Part shown: piece by piece, positions 8,093 through 16,865 of the stretch
Layout: every line of letters begins with the position of its first letter
How positions within the stretch are numbered: the first letter of the stretch is position 1
From: a virus
DNA length: 22,664 nt
IMG/VR virus record: IMGVR_UViG_3300030339_000252
Coordinates: 1-22,664 of that record
Reading direction: 5' to 3' (one strand)
The notes under the pieces: model-generated
The model's input: only the letters and a program-made list of their open reading frames with translations
Database searches by the model: none
What the model was told of the DNA's origin: nothing
Position numbers and translations under genes: made by a program

Positions 8093-8563
8093 TTATATTC
8101 GTGTTAGAGTTATTGTTGCCGTGGCCGAAGTTTCCCCAGCCTTAATATTTAAATCCATTTTCATTTCTGTTCCCATTGTCAGAACTACATCTACCAAGGT
8201 TTCTTCAGTATATTCATCTTCACCTATTTGCGCATATACGCTATCACAGTCACTCATCATATCCACTTTCGTGATTTTCAGATCAGAATCAGTATCTTTG
8301 AATTTGCTCAGCGAAACCATGACATTTGCGTTGGTCTTTACAAGAACTAACTTCACAGGCACTTTCAGGGCAGCAAGTATTACCGCCAATTCTTCCGGAG
8401 TCACATTCACAGGCTTCAGATTTTTATAGGTATTTATTCCATCTGCCTTTTTGACTAAATGCGTATCTGTACAAAAAAGCTCAACGCCTTTGTCATACAC
8501 TAAATTCTTAAACTCAAATTCAAACTGAGTTCCCCAAACGGGGATTGGTGCTTGTTTTTCCAT
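8093..8563 (-). CDS. Tail-operon protein, unknown function
   Basis: 156 aa, soluble, no signal peptide. The C-terminus (about residues 115-156) is a run of alternating strands (LVDVVLTMGTEMKMDLNIKA, SATATITLTRI) like an immunoglobulin-fold end. The N-terminus begins MEKQAPIPVWGTQFEFEF. It lies between the FN3-like fibre and the spike, so a fibre-associated structural protein is plausible, but nothing in it identifies a function. Confidence 0.6.
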   Translation of the reverse strand: MEKQAPIPVWGTQFEFEFKNLVYDKGVELFCTDTHLVKKADGINTYKNLKPVNVTPEELAVILAALKVPVKLVLVKTNANVMVSLSKFKDTDSDLKITKVDMMSDCDSVYAQIGEDEYTEETLVDVVLTMGTEMKMDLNIKAGETSATATITLTRI

Positions 8564-8568
8564 TTTAT

Positions 8569-11500
8569 TTAGTCATTTACATTTAATACTCCATAGGTAG
8601 GAGTCACATCTTCATAATATTGAGTTTTCACCCAGCCTTTTCCATTGTGAATCCATTTTTTCACCTCATTCGTTATAGGCTCTACATATACGAATATCTG
8701 TCCGGGGTCTTCAAAATCGGGAATGATAAATCCGGTACGTAGAATACTTTCAAAATACATAACAGGGCTGTAATAATATTGATTTCCTACTTTCGCATAC
8801 CCACGTATGTAATAAGTAGCTGTGCCTAGCTGTGTAATTCTTTTGCTGAATGTATCCGTACCTTCCGTTACCGGAACTTTGAAGGCATATTGAGCCGTTG
8901 GTACCTGAATATTGGTAGAATAAAGAAAACCTTTTTCAGCTATCGTATTACCATTGGCAGCAAGTTCGGCATTTATATCGAATGAATTTTCCGTTAGTTT
9001 AGTCATGGTGATTGACACAGCGGGATTTCCTTCCGATACGGCCAAGGTATCAACTTCTATTTCGTCACCCCAGCTGTAACCTTCCGAATTCAGTGCAAAA
9101 GGTCTGATAAAGTAATGCGTTGCAGGAGTTAAACCCGATAGGATTAAGCTGTAATTCAGACTATCAGGATCGTTAGGTCTAACAATTAAGTCCGTTTCCA
9201 ACAAATCCCTGTCAGTAGGAATGGTGACCAGACTATACACTATTCCTTCATCGGTTGGTAATGGCAATGCCTGAAGCGTCACATGTACCGAAACGGTAGT
9301 ATCAGTGGAGTCCAGCACTTCGCCTAGCGTAAATATTGGAACGAAGGGCAAAATCGGATCGAACGTGAAACTGCTTTGGTCTCCCCAGAATAGTTGGTCA
9401 TCTACCAGCGTATAAGGTCGCGCATAATATAGATTTTCTTCTACCAACCCCACAAAATCCACAACATCGCCCACAACTACGGCATAGTCATCGGTTTTTG
9501 TGGTCTGAGTGGTAGGTATCGGAGCTACATCCCAGCATACGCCAACTTCTTGAATAATATTACCTCCATTTGAAAGGATGCGTACTCGTTGTGATACATT
9601 ATTGGTATTATCCATGGTAGGCGCATCGGCCACCACACTCGGAGCTACAATAGTATCATTGGCAGTAGTGAAATTCAGCACCGAACTTTCATAAGTCGCA
9701 TCAGCCACCAGATAAGATTTCATGCTGTATTGCGTATTTTTCAATAAACCGGTAACCGTTTTATTTATAGTTCCGATGGTGGTAACTCCGGCACAAATTA
9801 CGGTAGTCCAATCACTGTCAACCGATTTTTTGTATTTAAAACCTATTTCGGTAGCTGTTTTACCGGCTAGTGAACTAACAGCACCATTCAATTGCACAGA
9901 AGTATTCAGCACATTGGTTGGATTACTTACCGATAAACTAGGATTTACAACTGCCTGAAGTGTGGTAAAACTAATTACATCGCTCTGATAAGCCGTTCCC
10001 TTGCTGTTGGTTGCGAAACCTCGTAACCAATACTGAGTGGCAGGGGTTAGCCCGGTTATTTCATGCGTAAAATCATTTGAAATGGGTGTTTTAATAAACT
10101 TGCTGTTGGCCGTAGTCGGATTGGGACTGGTTCCCCAACATACACCAATTTGAGTAATGGGCGAACCACCATCATTATCCATTTGAATTCGTACTTTTAC
10201 ACGGGTAGAAGTATTTTCAAACGGAATACCCGAATAAACATGAGGAAGTTGAACATCCACCAACGTAGTAAAATCAACACCGGCACCGGTACTTATTTGA
10301 TACGTAGTTGGTGCAGTATTGAAATACTCCACTCCATTAATTTTGATAAAGAAAGTATTGTAATACTTAGTATTAGCTGTAAGTCCGGTAATTATCTTCT
10401 CACAACTGTTTGAATTGATAGTAGCAATAACCCGGGTACCTCCATTCAAATGAGGATTACTCATTGTTCCATAATAAAATCCGGCTTCCTCAATGACATT
10501 ATCATACGGAGTAAACGAACCTCTTAATGTGGCAGAATTGATAGTGACATTATTGTGAATGCCTAGCGTCACAACAGGAGCCAGAAAAGCTGGCAACGTG
10601 GTTACACCATCTACTATTTCGTTGGTTGAAAAATCAGCACTGTAAAGCCTGGTTTCGGTAGAATATTGATACGTATTATCCGCAAATTTCAAATAGAAGC
10701 AAATAAAAAATTTTACTCCAGAGCTTAATCCGGTTATTTTTTTAGTCCAGCCATTGATTGAATCTCTATATATACTATCAGCTGTTACTTTTTGGCTGTA
10801 ATCACCTATAGTTGGAGTAGGATTGGTATTGGAAACAAGAAATCCTTTTTCAATGATTTCTTTGTCCATAAAAGTATGGCTACCGGAAGCGGTTAATTCT
10901 GTTTTAGACACACTCATTACTTCGATAGTATCCAATACATTATGATCGGTAATTGGAGCGATATAATCATATCCTTTCCAATTAGTTCGGAACTGAGGCA
11001 AAGCAATGCCGGGAATAACTTCAATATACCATGCTTCCATGGCTGCCTTAATCCAATCGGCCTTTACACCACCCACACTGAAATAATTATCCCAGTACTG
11101 CGTATCGTAACCGGTAATAGCTCGGTTCAATGAATCATATTCACCGTCCAAGTTAGGAAAATCCTGCGCTGATCGTGATCTGTGACCAAAATCCCGCCAT
11201 ACCGGAGCAATCAACGAATTAATCCCGGCATCAGTTTTGGCTATAATACCATTATAAGTGGGATCAGTAAGAAACGATATATCAGTCTTATCATACTGGT
11301 ATTCATGATAAAAGCGTGGGTATAAATCCTGTCCCCAAAGTGGGTTAAATGATTTATATTCAAAGCATTTAATTCCGTAATTAGTCACACCATTTGCAGC
11401 TACCAAATATCTCCAGTTACCGGTAAACCTACCGAAAACCATACCTTTCACACCCTCAATACCTGCAATTGAAAACACAGCAGGATTATCATTTAGCGCG

Positions 11501-11652
11501 ATCCCAGACAGCAAGTTAGGATTAACGGTCCGCATGGCAATAGTTGTTGCATTGCTTTCATAAACCAAATTCCCATTCGCATACACCAATTTACCATCTA
11601 TCGACGGTTCATAATTGGTATAGGTTTTTCTTATTTCGTTCGTATTTGCCAT
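8569..11652 (-). CDS. Large tail fibre-like protein with about seven FN3-like repeats
   Basis: 1027 aa. A unique N-terminal part (about 1-235) is followed by seven repeats of roughly 100 residues. Each has the Bacteroidetes FN3-like layout: a strand with (E)xGF/GVCW, a PxPT loop, then a GLTPxTxYYxRxF segment and a terminal strand. Examples are QIGVCWGTSPNPTTA, EVGVCWDVAPIPTTQ, GLTPATQYWLRGFA and GLTPATHYFIRPFA. A short C-terminal module (IHNGKGWVKTQ) ends the protein. FN3-type domains on virions are thought to aid weak binding to surface glycans or to act as spacers. Start is 6 nt after the previous gene. No signal peptide, which favours a virion protein over a cell adhesin. Confidence 0.75.
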   Translation of the reverse strand: MANTNEIRKTYTNYEPSIDGKLVYANGNLVYESNATTIAMRTVNPNLLSGIALNDNPAVFSIAGIEGVKGMVFGRFTGNWRYLVAANGVTNYGIKCFEYKSFNPLWGQDLYPRFYHEYQYDKTDISFLTDPTYNGIIAKTDAGINSLIAPVWRDFGHRSRSAQDFPNLDGEYDSLNRAITGYDTQYWDNYFSVGGVKADWIKAAMEAWYIEVIPGIALPQFRTNWKGYDYIAPITDHNVLDTIEVMSVSKTELTASGSHTFMDKEIIEKGFLVSNTNPTPTIGDYSQKVTADSIYRDSINGWTKKITGLSSGVKFFICFYLKFADNTYQYSTETRLYSADFSTNEIVDGVTTLPAFLAPVVTLGIHNNVTINSATLRGSFTPYDNVIEEAGFYYGTMSNPHLNGGTRVIATINSNSCEKIITGLTANTKYYNTFFIKINGVEYFNTAPTTYQISTGAGVDFTTLVDVQLPHVYSGIPFENTSTRVKVRIQMDNDGGSPITQIGVCWGTSPNPTTANSKFIKTPISNDFTHEITGLTPATQYWLRGFATNSKGTAYQSDVISFTTLQAVVNPSLSVSNPTNVLNTSVQLNGAVSSLAGKTATEIGFKYKKSVDSDWTTVICAGVTTIGTINKTVTGLLKNTQYSMKSYLVADATYESSVLNFTTANDTIVAPSVVADAPTMDNTNNVSQRVRILSNGGNIIQEVGVCWDVAPIPTTQTTKTDDYAVVVGDVVDFVGLVEENLYYARPYTLVDDQLFWGDQSSFTFDPILPFVPIFTLGEVLDSTDTTVSVHVTLQALPLPTDEGIVYSLVTIPTDRDLLETDLIVRPNDPDSLNYSLILSGLTPATHYFIRPFALNSEGYSWGDEIEVDTLAVSEGNPAVSITMTKLTENSFDINAELAANGNTIAEKGFLYSTNIQVPTAQYAFKVPVTEGTDTFSKRITQLGTATYYIRGYAKVGNQYYYSPVMYFESILRTGFIIPDFEDPGQIFVYVEPITNEVKKWIHNGKGWVKTQYYEDVTPTYGVLNVND

Positions 11653-11658
11653 AGTACA

Positions 11659-11952
11659 TTAATTTAATTCAATCCATTGTCCCTGCAACCAGGTAAATTC
11701 AATATCGTCCACCACCCATTTACTCACGCCTTCAATCATATCATGAGTTAGCGACGGATCTGTTTGCTGAAAGAATGTGGTTTGAACGGTAGTTCCACCA
11801 CCATTTCCACTACCACCACCAAGTCTTTCAGTTTTTATAATTACTTGCTGGCCGGTTGCTCTATTTACACCTAAAACAAGATCATCCGGTAATAGGTCCC
11901 GTCCTATTTCGTCAAAATCTTCCGGGAATCTTTTCAATTCGTTTTCAGCCAT
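11659..11952 (-). CDS. Small glycine-linker tail protein upstream of the fibre
   Basis: 97 aa. An acidic N-terminus (MAENELKRFPEDFDEIGRDL) is joined by a Gly-rich linker (GGGSGNGGG, about residues 45-54) to a C-terminus ending FTWLQGQWIELN, which resembles the small W-x-G-x-W modules at the ends of phage fibre proteins. Its ATG overlaps the upstream stop (TAATG). It probably joins or caps the fibre encoded next; function otherwise unknown. Confidence 0.6.
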   Translation of the reverse strand: MAENELKRFPEDFDEIGRDLLPDDLVLGVNRATGQQVIIKTERLGGGSGNGGGTTVQTTFFQQTDPSLTHDMIEGVSKWVVDDIEFTWLQGQWIELN

Positions 11953-13103
11953 TATATTAATATTTTAAAATCAGTAGAAGTTACTATTTCATTATCCGTT
12001 GTTCCGAGTATTTCATCTCCTTTTTGAAGTAAAGGACTATAATTGTTATCCGTATCAAGCAATTCAAAAATTATCGAAATGGGTACCGGAACTGAAGCAG
12101 TTGATTGAAACAAGCTACTATCTGTTTTTATTTTAACCGCATATTCTTCACCGTTAGCCATCAAATAACACTCTTTACTTATCAAAGCATCGATTAGGAA
12201 TAACCGTTCCTCATTCGTTTTATATCCAATTTCTCCCTTATACACATTTATAAAGGTTTTCCGTTGTGCCGTCGAAACAAAATCTGATATATCCTGATCC
12301 CATTCCGATATCGTCGATTGTTCCGAAAAAGCAGGGTTGTAATCTATCAAACCCTCTATTGAAATTATTTCAAGCACTCCCAAAGAGTTTCGAAATTTCA
12401 AAAAATAATCATGTTTTTCCGTTACTTCAGTAATTACAATTGTACAGGCGTAACCACCAGTCGATGTCATCACATCAAATTGAGAAATCAATTTATTTTT
12501 TGAACTCATTATCTGCTGACGGATTGCATTGAAATCTATTTCTTGTAAACTTTCAATTGCATCATTGCTGTGATCATAAGTAACTAATATTTCACCCGCC
12601 GATTTCAACACAAAATTAAAGCCTTGAGCATAATACTTTAGAAGAAGTAATTCATCTTCAGGAATAGTTATTATTCGGTTGTTGGTCCGCGTACTCAAAA
12701 AGAAATTCCGGGAAACGTTTTTCAATTTCCATTCGAAAATATCAGAGCCGGCACTAACTAACTTTCGTTGAAGCAACTTACTTATTCCACCACCGTAAAC
12801 TGTGAACTCAACCAGATATAAACTATTTCCTTCATTATTTTCGTCCACATAATTGTTTCCTTCACTATCTACAGTTACCATTTTAGCCGATAATATACCG
12901 GCTGTAGTTGCAAGGTTTTTAAATAACTCAGATACATCTACCTGTGCAGTTCCGGTAATTGAATACGCACTTCCATCATATAATAATTCAGAATAATTTA
13001 CGCCTGAATATACTCTATACCGTGTCGAAGCATTTACACCCGTCCATATATTTAGCAATATTGGATTTCCGGCTAAAAATCGAATCGTGTCGTTTGCTCC
13101 CAT
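11952..13103 (-). CDS. Tail-tip structural protein, unknown family
   Basis: 383 aa, no signal peptide or membrane helix, mainly beta-strand composition (opens MGANDTIRFLAGNPILLNIW). It is flanked by a 73-aa protein and the glycine-linker protein at the head of the tail-tip operon, upstream of fibre and spike. Position and size suggest a distal-tail or baseplate component. I recognise no motif that fixes the role. Confidence 0.6.
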   Translation of the reverse strand: MGANDTIRFLAGNPILLNIWTGVNASTRYRVYSGVNYSELLYDGSAYSITGTAQVDVSELFKNLATTAGILSAKMVTVDSEGNNYVDENNEGNSLYLVEFTVYGGGISKLLQRKLVSAGSDIFEWKLKNVSRNFFLSTRTNNRIITIPEDELLLLKYYAQGFNFVLKSAGEILVTYDHSNDAIESLQEIDFNAIRQQIMSSKNKLISQFDVMTSTGGYACTIVITEVTEKHDYFLKFRNSLGVLEIISIEGLIDYNPAFSEQSTISEWDQDISDFVSTAQRKTFINVYKGEIGYKTNEERLFLIDALISKECYLMANGEEYAVKIKTDSSLFQSTASVPVPISIIFELLDTDNNYSPLLQKGDEILGTTDNEIVTSTDFKILI

Positions 13104-13105
13104 TT

Positions 13106-13327
13106 TTAATATGTCTGAATAATGAAATGTTTAACCATTTCAATACTGATCTGTTGAGTCTCAAAAAAATCCCTGCGTTCCGCACTCGGATGACTTACAA
13201 ATTCAAATAAATCAGCACTTGTCAACCAGGCAAAACCCTTCCACGCTCTATAAGCTGTTAGCATCGTGTCTGCATCTATTATTTGCGGAGATGTTACCGG
13301 AGTATTTTGGTTTTGTTGTAAAATCAT
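13106..13327 (-). CDS. Small first gene of the tail-tip operon, unknown function
   Basis: 73 aa from the ATG at 13327; a TTG at 13333 could add two residues. It ends 2 nt before the next gene. The C-terminal two thirds look helical (TAYRAWKGFAWLTSADLFEF...). The late-promoter-like element B ends only 4 nt upstream of this ATG, so if that promoter is used the mRNA would be essentially leaderless or translation would begin at a later Met (about residue 21). Confidence 0.5.
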   Translation of the reverse strand: MILQQNQNTPVTSPQIIDADTMLTAYRAWKGFAWLTSADLFEFVSHPSAERRDFFETQQISIEMVKHFIIQTY

Positions 13328-13330
13328 GCT

Positions 13331-13366
13331 CAAAAATATAATATTACTATTCGTATCTAAAGGACA
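13331..13366 (-). promoter_or_regulatory. Late-promoter-like element B, upstream of the tail-tip operon
   Basis: On the minus strand TGTCCTTTA (13366-13358), 19 nt, then TATTTTTG (13338-13331), a perfect Bacteroidetes TAnnTTTG -7 box. Unlike the other three copies, no hairpin terminator precedes it; the upstream gene stops 7 nt before the element. Confidence 0.65.
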
Positions 13367-13372
13367 AAAATT

Positions 13373-15034
13373 TCAACGATCTGCATAAGCCCTCAATGTT
13401 CGGAATTTGACTTCACACTCACTAGGCTTATTAGTAATTCGCTTTATTTCCTCAAGCAATACCGGATCATTGTCTATCAATACGGGCATATCCAGCTGAA
13501 GACCTTCAAGTACATGAACAGGAATATTCATATTTACCGTTCCCGGAATATTACTGTTTTTCAAAAAATCAATATATTTTCGGTAAACTAATTTCATGCT
13601 CTTTGTATCATTCAATTTCGGCACGTAACTCCGATGAAATTTCAACCAATTATAACAATCCAGTACAGAAGGATCATAACAGATTAGTTGCACATTAGTA
13701 GAAGTATTCGTAGTTTCAGTAATTGTTTTTAAATCTATCTGAACTTCAGTATTAACATGAATAATTCCATCAATACTAACAAGTGGCATTATTACTTTTT
13801 GAATATGCGGATTCACATCTTCACTTCCTTTAGCCGTAATAGGAATTTCAACTACTTTTTGCTGCATCGGAGTAAATTGCAGCGTAGTCGTATCAGTTTG
13901 CTCTGTATCTGTATTTTTTCCGGTACCGTCAGATATGATCAACGATTTAAACTCCGGTGCTCCTGGCTTAACCGGTCCCGATTTATATTGTGTCAGATTT
14001 TCTACCGGATTAGACCCCAGTACATTATCATACATTCGGAATTTAGCCACCCGGGTAACTTCATTCACCACAAATTTTCCGGCAAATTTTTCATTAATAA
14101 TATCCAGAAATGCACTGATTTTTATGTCAGGAAGCAATTGCTTGATTTCCAATTTTCCTCCATATATCGCATCAGCCACATTATTAAGCAGAAGGAAATT
14201 ATTCAGCGACGTAGTATTTTCAGTAGTGGCCAGCAGATAGTTATCTATCTCACTCAAATCCACCTCATACCCATATTGCCCAAAAATCGTTTGGAGAATG
14301 TAGCGTAATTTCAAAAAAGGAGTCATTCCATATCCTTTACCAATAGAAATCACAGCACTATCCTGTATCATTACCTGGTCAAACTCGCCCTCAAATCGTT
14401 CGGCCACATAATAATCATCCAGCGCTTGAGGAATAATGGTTTGGTGTTGTTCAAATCCATTCAGAATCAATAAACCGGGCACATCTTCTATGGCATAGCT
14501 TGTTTCATTTGACTGAAGTACATTTTTTCGCCACGTAAATTCCTGCGAAGTAAGTACAGGAACCACCCCAAATCGATTATTACCATCATTGGCCGGAGTC
14601 TCATATATTTCCTTCAGCAGAGCCACCAGATAATTCACCCGCATTTCGTCCGATACAGTAGCATAGTTCGGATGCTTCACTTCACCCCAGTTCAAGCCTA
14701 TCAGATTCTTATTTTTTATTCGACTATAAAAATTGGCAATACCAAAATACAACGTGCAGTTAATGCCAGCACTAACATCCGGATTATTAATGCTCAGGTT
14801 AGCCAGACGTGAACTTATGCCATCCACTGCCATCACATCAATGTCGGACATCGGTTTATAATATCCATCCAGCCTATTAGCATAACCGCATAATTTTAGA
14901 TTCTTCGGACTATCAGGAATAGTCACCGGTGCCGTTTGTTCACCAGCATCACTCAGCATTTCATTATACTTTGTAAGCTCTACCGCAAAATCAGAAGGCA
15001 GATCGAAATCTATTCCGTTACTTATTATTCTCAT
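13373..15034 (-). CDS. Large tail/baseplate-like protein
   Basis: 553 aa from the ATG at 15034, 2 nt after the upstream stop; a GTG at 15040 overlapping that stop would add two residues. It opens MRIISNGIDFDLPSDFAVEL, then has SDAGEQTAPVTIPDSPKN, which I associate with large conserved tail proteins of Bacteroidetes phages. A central segment near residue 300-340 (LPDIKISAFLDIINEKFAGKF) recalls hub-like domains in which a helix packs on a beta barrel. No enzymatic motif. It is the last gene of the unit starting at 16205 and follows two neck-like genes, so a baseplate or tail-hub role is the best guess. Confidence 0.6.
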   Translation of the reverse strand: MRIISNGIDFDLPSDFAVELTKYNEMLSDAGEQTAPVTIPDSPKNLKLCGYANRLDGYYKPMSDIDVMAVDGISSRLANLSINNPDVSAGINCTLYFGIANFYSRIKNKNLIGLNWGEVKHPNYATVSDEMRVNYLVALLKEIYETPANDGNNRFGVVPVLTSQEFTWRKNVLQSNETSYAIEDVPGLLILNGFEQHQTIIPQALDDYYVAERFEGEFDQVMIQDSAVISIGKGYGMTPFLKLRYILQTIFGQYGYEVDLSEIDNYLLATTENTTSLNNFLLLNNVADAIYGGKLEIKQLLPDIKISAFLDIINEKFAGKFVVNEVTRVAKFRMYDNVLGSNPVENLTQYKSGPVKPGAPEFKSLIISDGTGKNTDTEQTDTTTLQFTPMQQKVVEIPITAKGSEDVNPHIQKVIMPLVSIDGIIHVNTEVQIDLKTITETTNTSTNVQLICYDPSVLDCYNWLKFHRSYVPKLNDTKSMKLVYRKYIDFLKNSNIPGTVNMNIPVHVLEGLQLDMPVLIDNDPVLLEEIKRITNKPSECEVKFRTLRAYADR

Positions 15035-15036
15035 GG

Positions 15037-15705
15037 TCACTCAGGTAAAAATATACTATTCATATTTACAGCTATATCAAGACTGTAGTTAGCCACTATA
15101 TCAGCCAGTTCGTCCATATTATTACGGATAATATCATTAAACCAGTATTCGGATGTTCGGTTTCCTGTTCCCATTCTGCCCTGACTACTTTCTTTGGTAG
15201 TATGTATTTTCCCGTACTTATCTGTCCATTTGCTGCCGGTAAGTCCGCCGTAACCACGCCCGGCTCCTTCGTGTAAGTAAACTCCGTGCCGTGCCACCGA
15301 AAAGCCAACCGATCGGGTTTCAAGCTTGTAGGCTTTATCAAACCTGAGATTCAATTTTATTGAATCGCTCAGGCGTGGAAACTCGTCTGAAATAGGACGA
15401 TCTTCATGACCAAAGCGCGTTTGTGCCGATTGCTTGAGTAATGCTTCTACTTTTATGCCCCAGTTCCTTACGCCTTTATTGAAGTTATTTACAGATTCAA
15501 TATCTTTTACCCGGAGAAACATGTCCGTATCACTTTCGGAAATGAAAGTTATACGAGGATTATAATTTGGAACTACAATGGAAGGTATCTGTATATGTCC
15601 GGCACGGGATATCCTGACCAGTTGCTTGAATGAATTAGCGTTCATGCTCGTTTTAGCATCAACCCAATCCGAAGTTGTCCATTCCTGTAGTTCGCGACCT
15701 ATCAT
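15037..15705 (-). CDS. Tail completion/neck protein, possibly HK97 gp10-like
   Basis: 222 aa. The central and C-terminal part has RFGHEDRPISDEFPRLSDSI, a basic stretch, then ARHGVYLHEGAGRGYGG, the kind of pattern (helical lead, arginines, V-Y-x-x-E/H-G loop) found in HK97 gp10-type proteins that close the head-tail junction. It overlaps the upstream gene by ATGA and is followed directly by the large tail protein. Length is somewhat above the usual 110-160 aa because of an N-terminal extension. The assignment is by pattern and position only. Confidence 0.5.
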   Translation of the reverse strand: MIGRELQEWTTSDWVDAKTSMNANSFKQLVRISRAGHIQIPSIVVPNYNPRITFISESDTDMFLRVKDIESVNNFNKGVRNWGIKVEALLKQSAQTRFGHEDRPISDEFPRLSDSIKLNLRFDKAYKLETRSVGFSVARHGVYLHEGAGRGYGGLTGSKWTDKYGKIHTTKESSQGRMGTGNRTSEYWFNDIIRNNMDELADIVANYSLDIAVNMNSIFLPE

Positions 15706-16205
15706 GATTCAGCTACCCAATAGTCTTCAATAATCTTATAATTTACGCCATGCTGGAGTTGAAATCCTATGATCACTCCATATAGGTTATCACCAATTGG
15801 CCCGATACTGGCAATGGTGAATGAGCTGTTCAAAAGTCCGGTTAATCCTTTCTGGAATTTTCGACTTTCGGCAATAAGTTTTGCCTGTATCTGAAGTGCA
15901 TTGGCTTCGCATATAGCCTGAGCATTAAGTATGTCGGATGGATCATCATTCTTTGCCGGCATTATCAGCATAAAGAAAAATTGCGGTTTCTTGAGTAATG
16001 CTTCAGCATCGTTATCTTCGAATGTTGAATCTTTACCGTCGATTGCTACCAATACCGGATAGTTTATTTCCGATAACCGGTTGCTGATACTGGCCAGCGT
16101 GTCGGAGTTCGGTGCTTTATGAAATGCTTTTTCAGCTTTTGGTTGGAAAAGTTTCATTGTTTTGGATAGATCCAAACCATAAGCGAAGTGATCATATTGT
16201 TCCAT
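15702..16205 (-). CDS. Possible tail terminator / neck protein
   Basis: 167 aa, soluble, no signal peptide. Alternating beta and helix with PVLVAIDGKDSTFEDND near residue 50 and FFFMLIMPAKNDDPSD near 77. It is the first gene after promoter element C and overlaps the gp10-like gene by ATGA. Size and pairing with a gp10-like protein fit a tail-terminator (gpU-type) protein that caps the tail, but no conserved motif is seen. Confidence 0.5.
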   Translation of the reverse strand: MEQYDHFAYGLDLSKTMKLFQPKAEKAFHKAPNSDTLASISNRLSEINYPVLVAIDGKDSTFEDNDAEALLKKPQFFFMLIMPAKNDDPSDILNAQAICEANALQIQAKLIAESRKFQKGLTGLLNSSFTIASIGPIGDNLYGVIIGFQLQHGVNYKIIEDYWVAES

Positions 16206-16230
16206 AATCCTGAGTATGAATTTATGGATA

Positions 16231-16266
16231 CAAAAAAAGCCACAATCAAGTGGCTTTTAAAGGACA
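16231..16266 (-). promoter_or_regulatory. Late-promoter-like element C, upstream of the neck/tail unit
   Basis: On the minus strand TGTCCTTTA (16266-16258), 19 nt, then TTTTTTTG (16238-16231), 26 nt before the ATG at 16205. The -7-like part lacks the A of TAnnTTTG and doubles as the T-tract of a hairpin lying inside the spacer, so this copy is the weakest promoter candidate on its own. Confidence 0.5.
16232..16257 (-). terminator. Hairpin with T-tract inside the spacer of element C
   Basis: On the minus strand AAAGCCAC, loop TTGATT, GTGGCTTT, an 8-bp stem running into seven T. It reads as a second terminator after the antirepressor gene, but it sits between the two halves of the promoter-like element. 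Confidence 0.7.
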
Positions 16267-16267
16267 T

Positions 16268-16291
16268 AAAAAAGGAGAATTCTCCCTTTTT
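16268..16291 (-). terminator. Bidirectional hairpin at the antirepressor stop codon
   Basis: AAAAAGGGAGAATTCTCCTT on the minus strand is a near-perfect palindrome centred on GAATTC, flanked by A and T runs on both sides, so it could end transcription in either direction. It overlaps the TAA stop of the antirepressor gene and touches the TGTCCTTTA element downstream. Confidence 0.6.
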
Positions 16292-16826
16292 ATTTCTCGA
16301 ATGGTATTTCAATTGATTTATTTGCTAACCGCCATTCTTCAATTGTCATCCGGCGCGTGACATTGATATTCTTTTCAATGTTTTTCAAAATCCCATCGGC
16401 AATTCTGAAATTTGTTTTTGCAGTTTCTCGTTGATCCAATAATTCGTCGGTTACTTTTTTTTGCTGAGCGAGGAAAATTTGTGGTTCGGCAAAGTGACTA
16501 TACAATGCCCGATAGCATTCAACTTGATATTTTGCCACGGCTTCCTGAGCTTCCGGCTTTACGTTTTTCGGGTTAATGGTAAACAGCCATCCGAATATAA
16601 ATTCATAGGGCAAACATACCATTTCATACTCTTTTCCATCACTTCCAGTTGTTGGGCTCAGCCCAACAACTGAACTCAAAAATTCATGCTCTTTTAACTT
16701 AGAATATTGAGTAGGATAATCGATTCCTAAAGCATCGCAAATTGGCTTAATTGGAATCAATTTTTCAGTTTCGTCAGTAGCAATAATTACTACATTGTTG
16801 ATCGTTGCAATTTCATTTTTGTTCAT
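16290..16826 (-). CDS. Phage antirepressor, P22 AR-N-type domain
   Basis: 178 aa from the ATG at 16826; an in-frame ATG at 16868 falls in the promoter region and is unlikely. Residues about 6-110 match the P22 antirepressor N-terminal domain: INNVVIIATDETEKLIPIKP, CDALGIDYPTQYSKL, then YEMVCLPYEFIFGWLFTINP and VKPEAQEAVAKYQ. The C-terminal 65 residues are charged and helical and are not a KilA-C domain I recognise. Antirepressors bind and inactivate the prophage repressor, or control other phage genes. It has its own promoter and terminators and lies between structural operons, a position that could link induction to late expression. A perfect 13-bp inverted repeat lies within the coding region at 16646-16672. 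Confidence 0.8.
   Translation of the reverse strand: MNKNEIATINNVVIIATDETEKLIPIKPICDALGIDYPTQYSKLKEHEFLSSVVGLSPTTGSDGKEYEMVCLPYEFIFGWLFTINPKNVKPEAQEAVAKYQVECYRALYSHFAEPQIFLAQQKKVTDELLDQRETAKTNFRIADGILKNIEKNINVTRRMTIEEWRLANKSIEIPFEK
16646..16672 (-). repeat. Perfect 13-bp inverted repeat inside the antirepressor gene
   Basis: CAGTTGTTGGGCT, one C, AGCCCAACAACTG on the plus strand. The arms are fully complementary with a 1-nt centre. It encodes the segment SVVGLSPTT. There is no T-tract on either side, so it is not an ordinary terminator. Confidence 0.85.
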
Positions 16827-16865
16827 TTTTCTTAATTTTAAATGGTTGATAATAGAATTATTGCA

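Noticed and set aside
12030-12037. Fifth GTCCTTTA on the minus strand
   Set aside because: Lies inside a coding sequence and has no TTTTG 19 nt downstream, so it is taken as chance.
13757-14308. Plus-strand open frame of 183 codons opposite the large tail protein
   Set aside because: Composition is Ile/Phe/His/Arg-heavy without domain structure, and it is fully inside a well-supported gene on the other strand.
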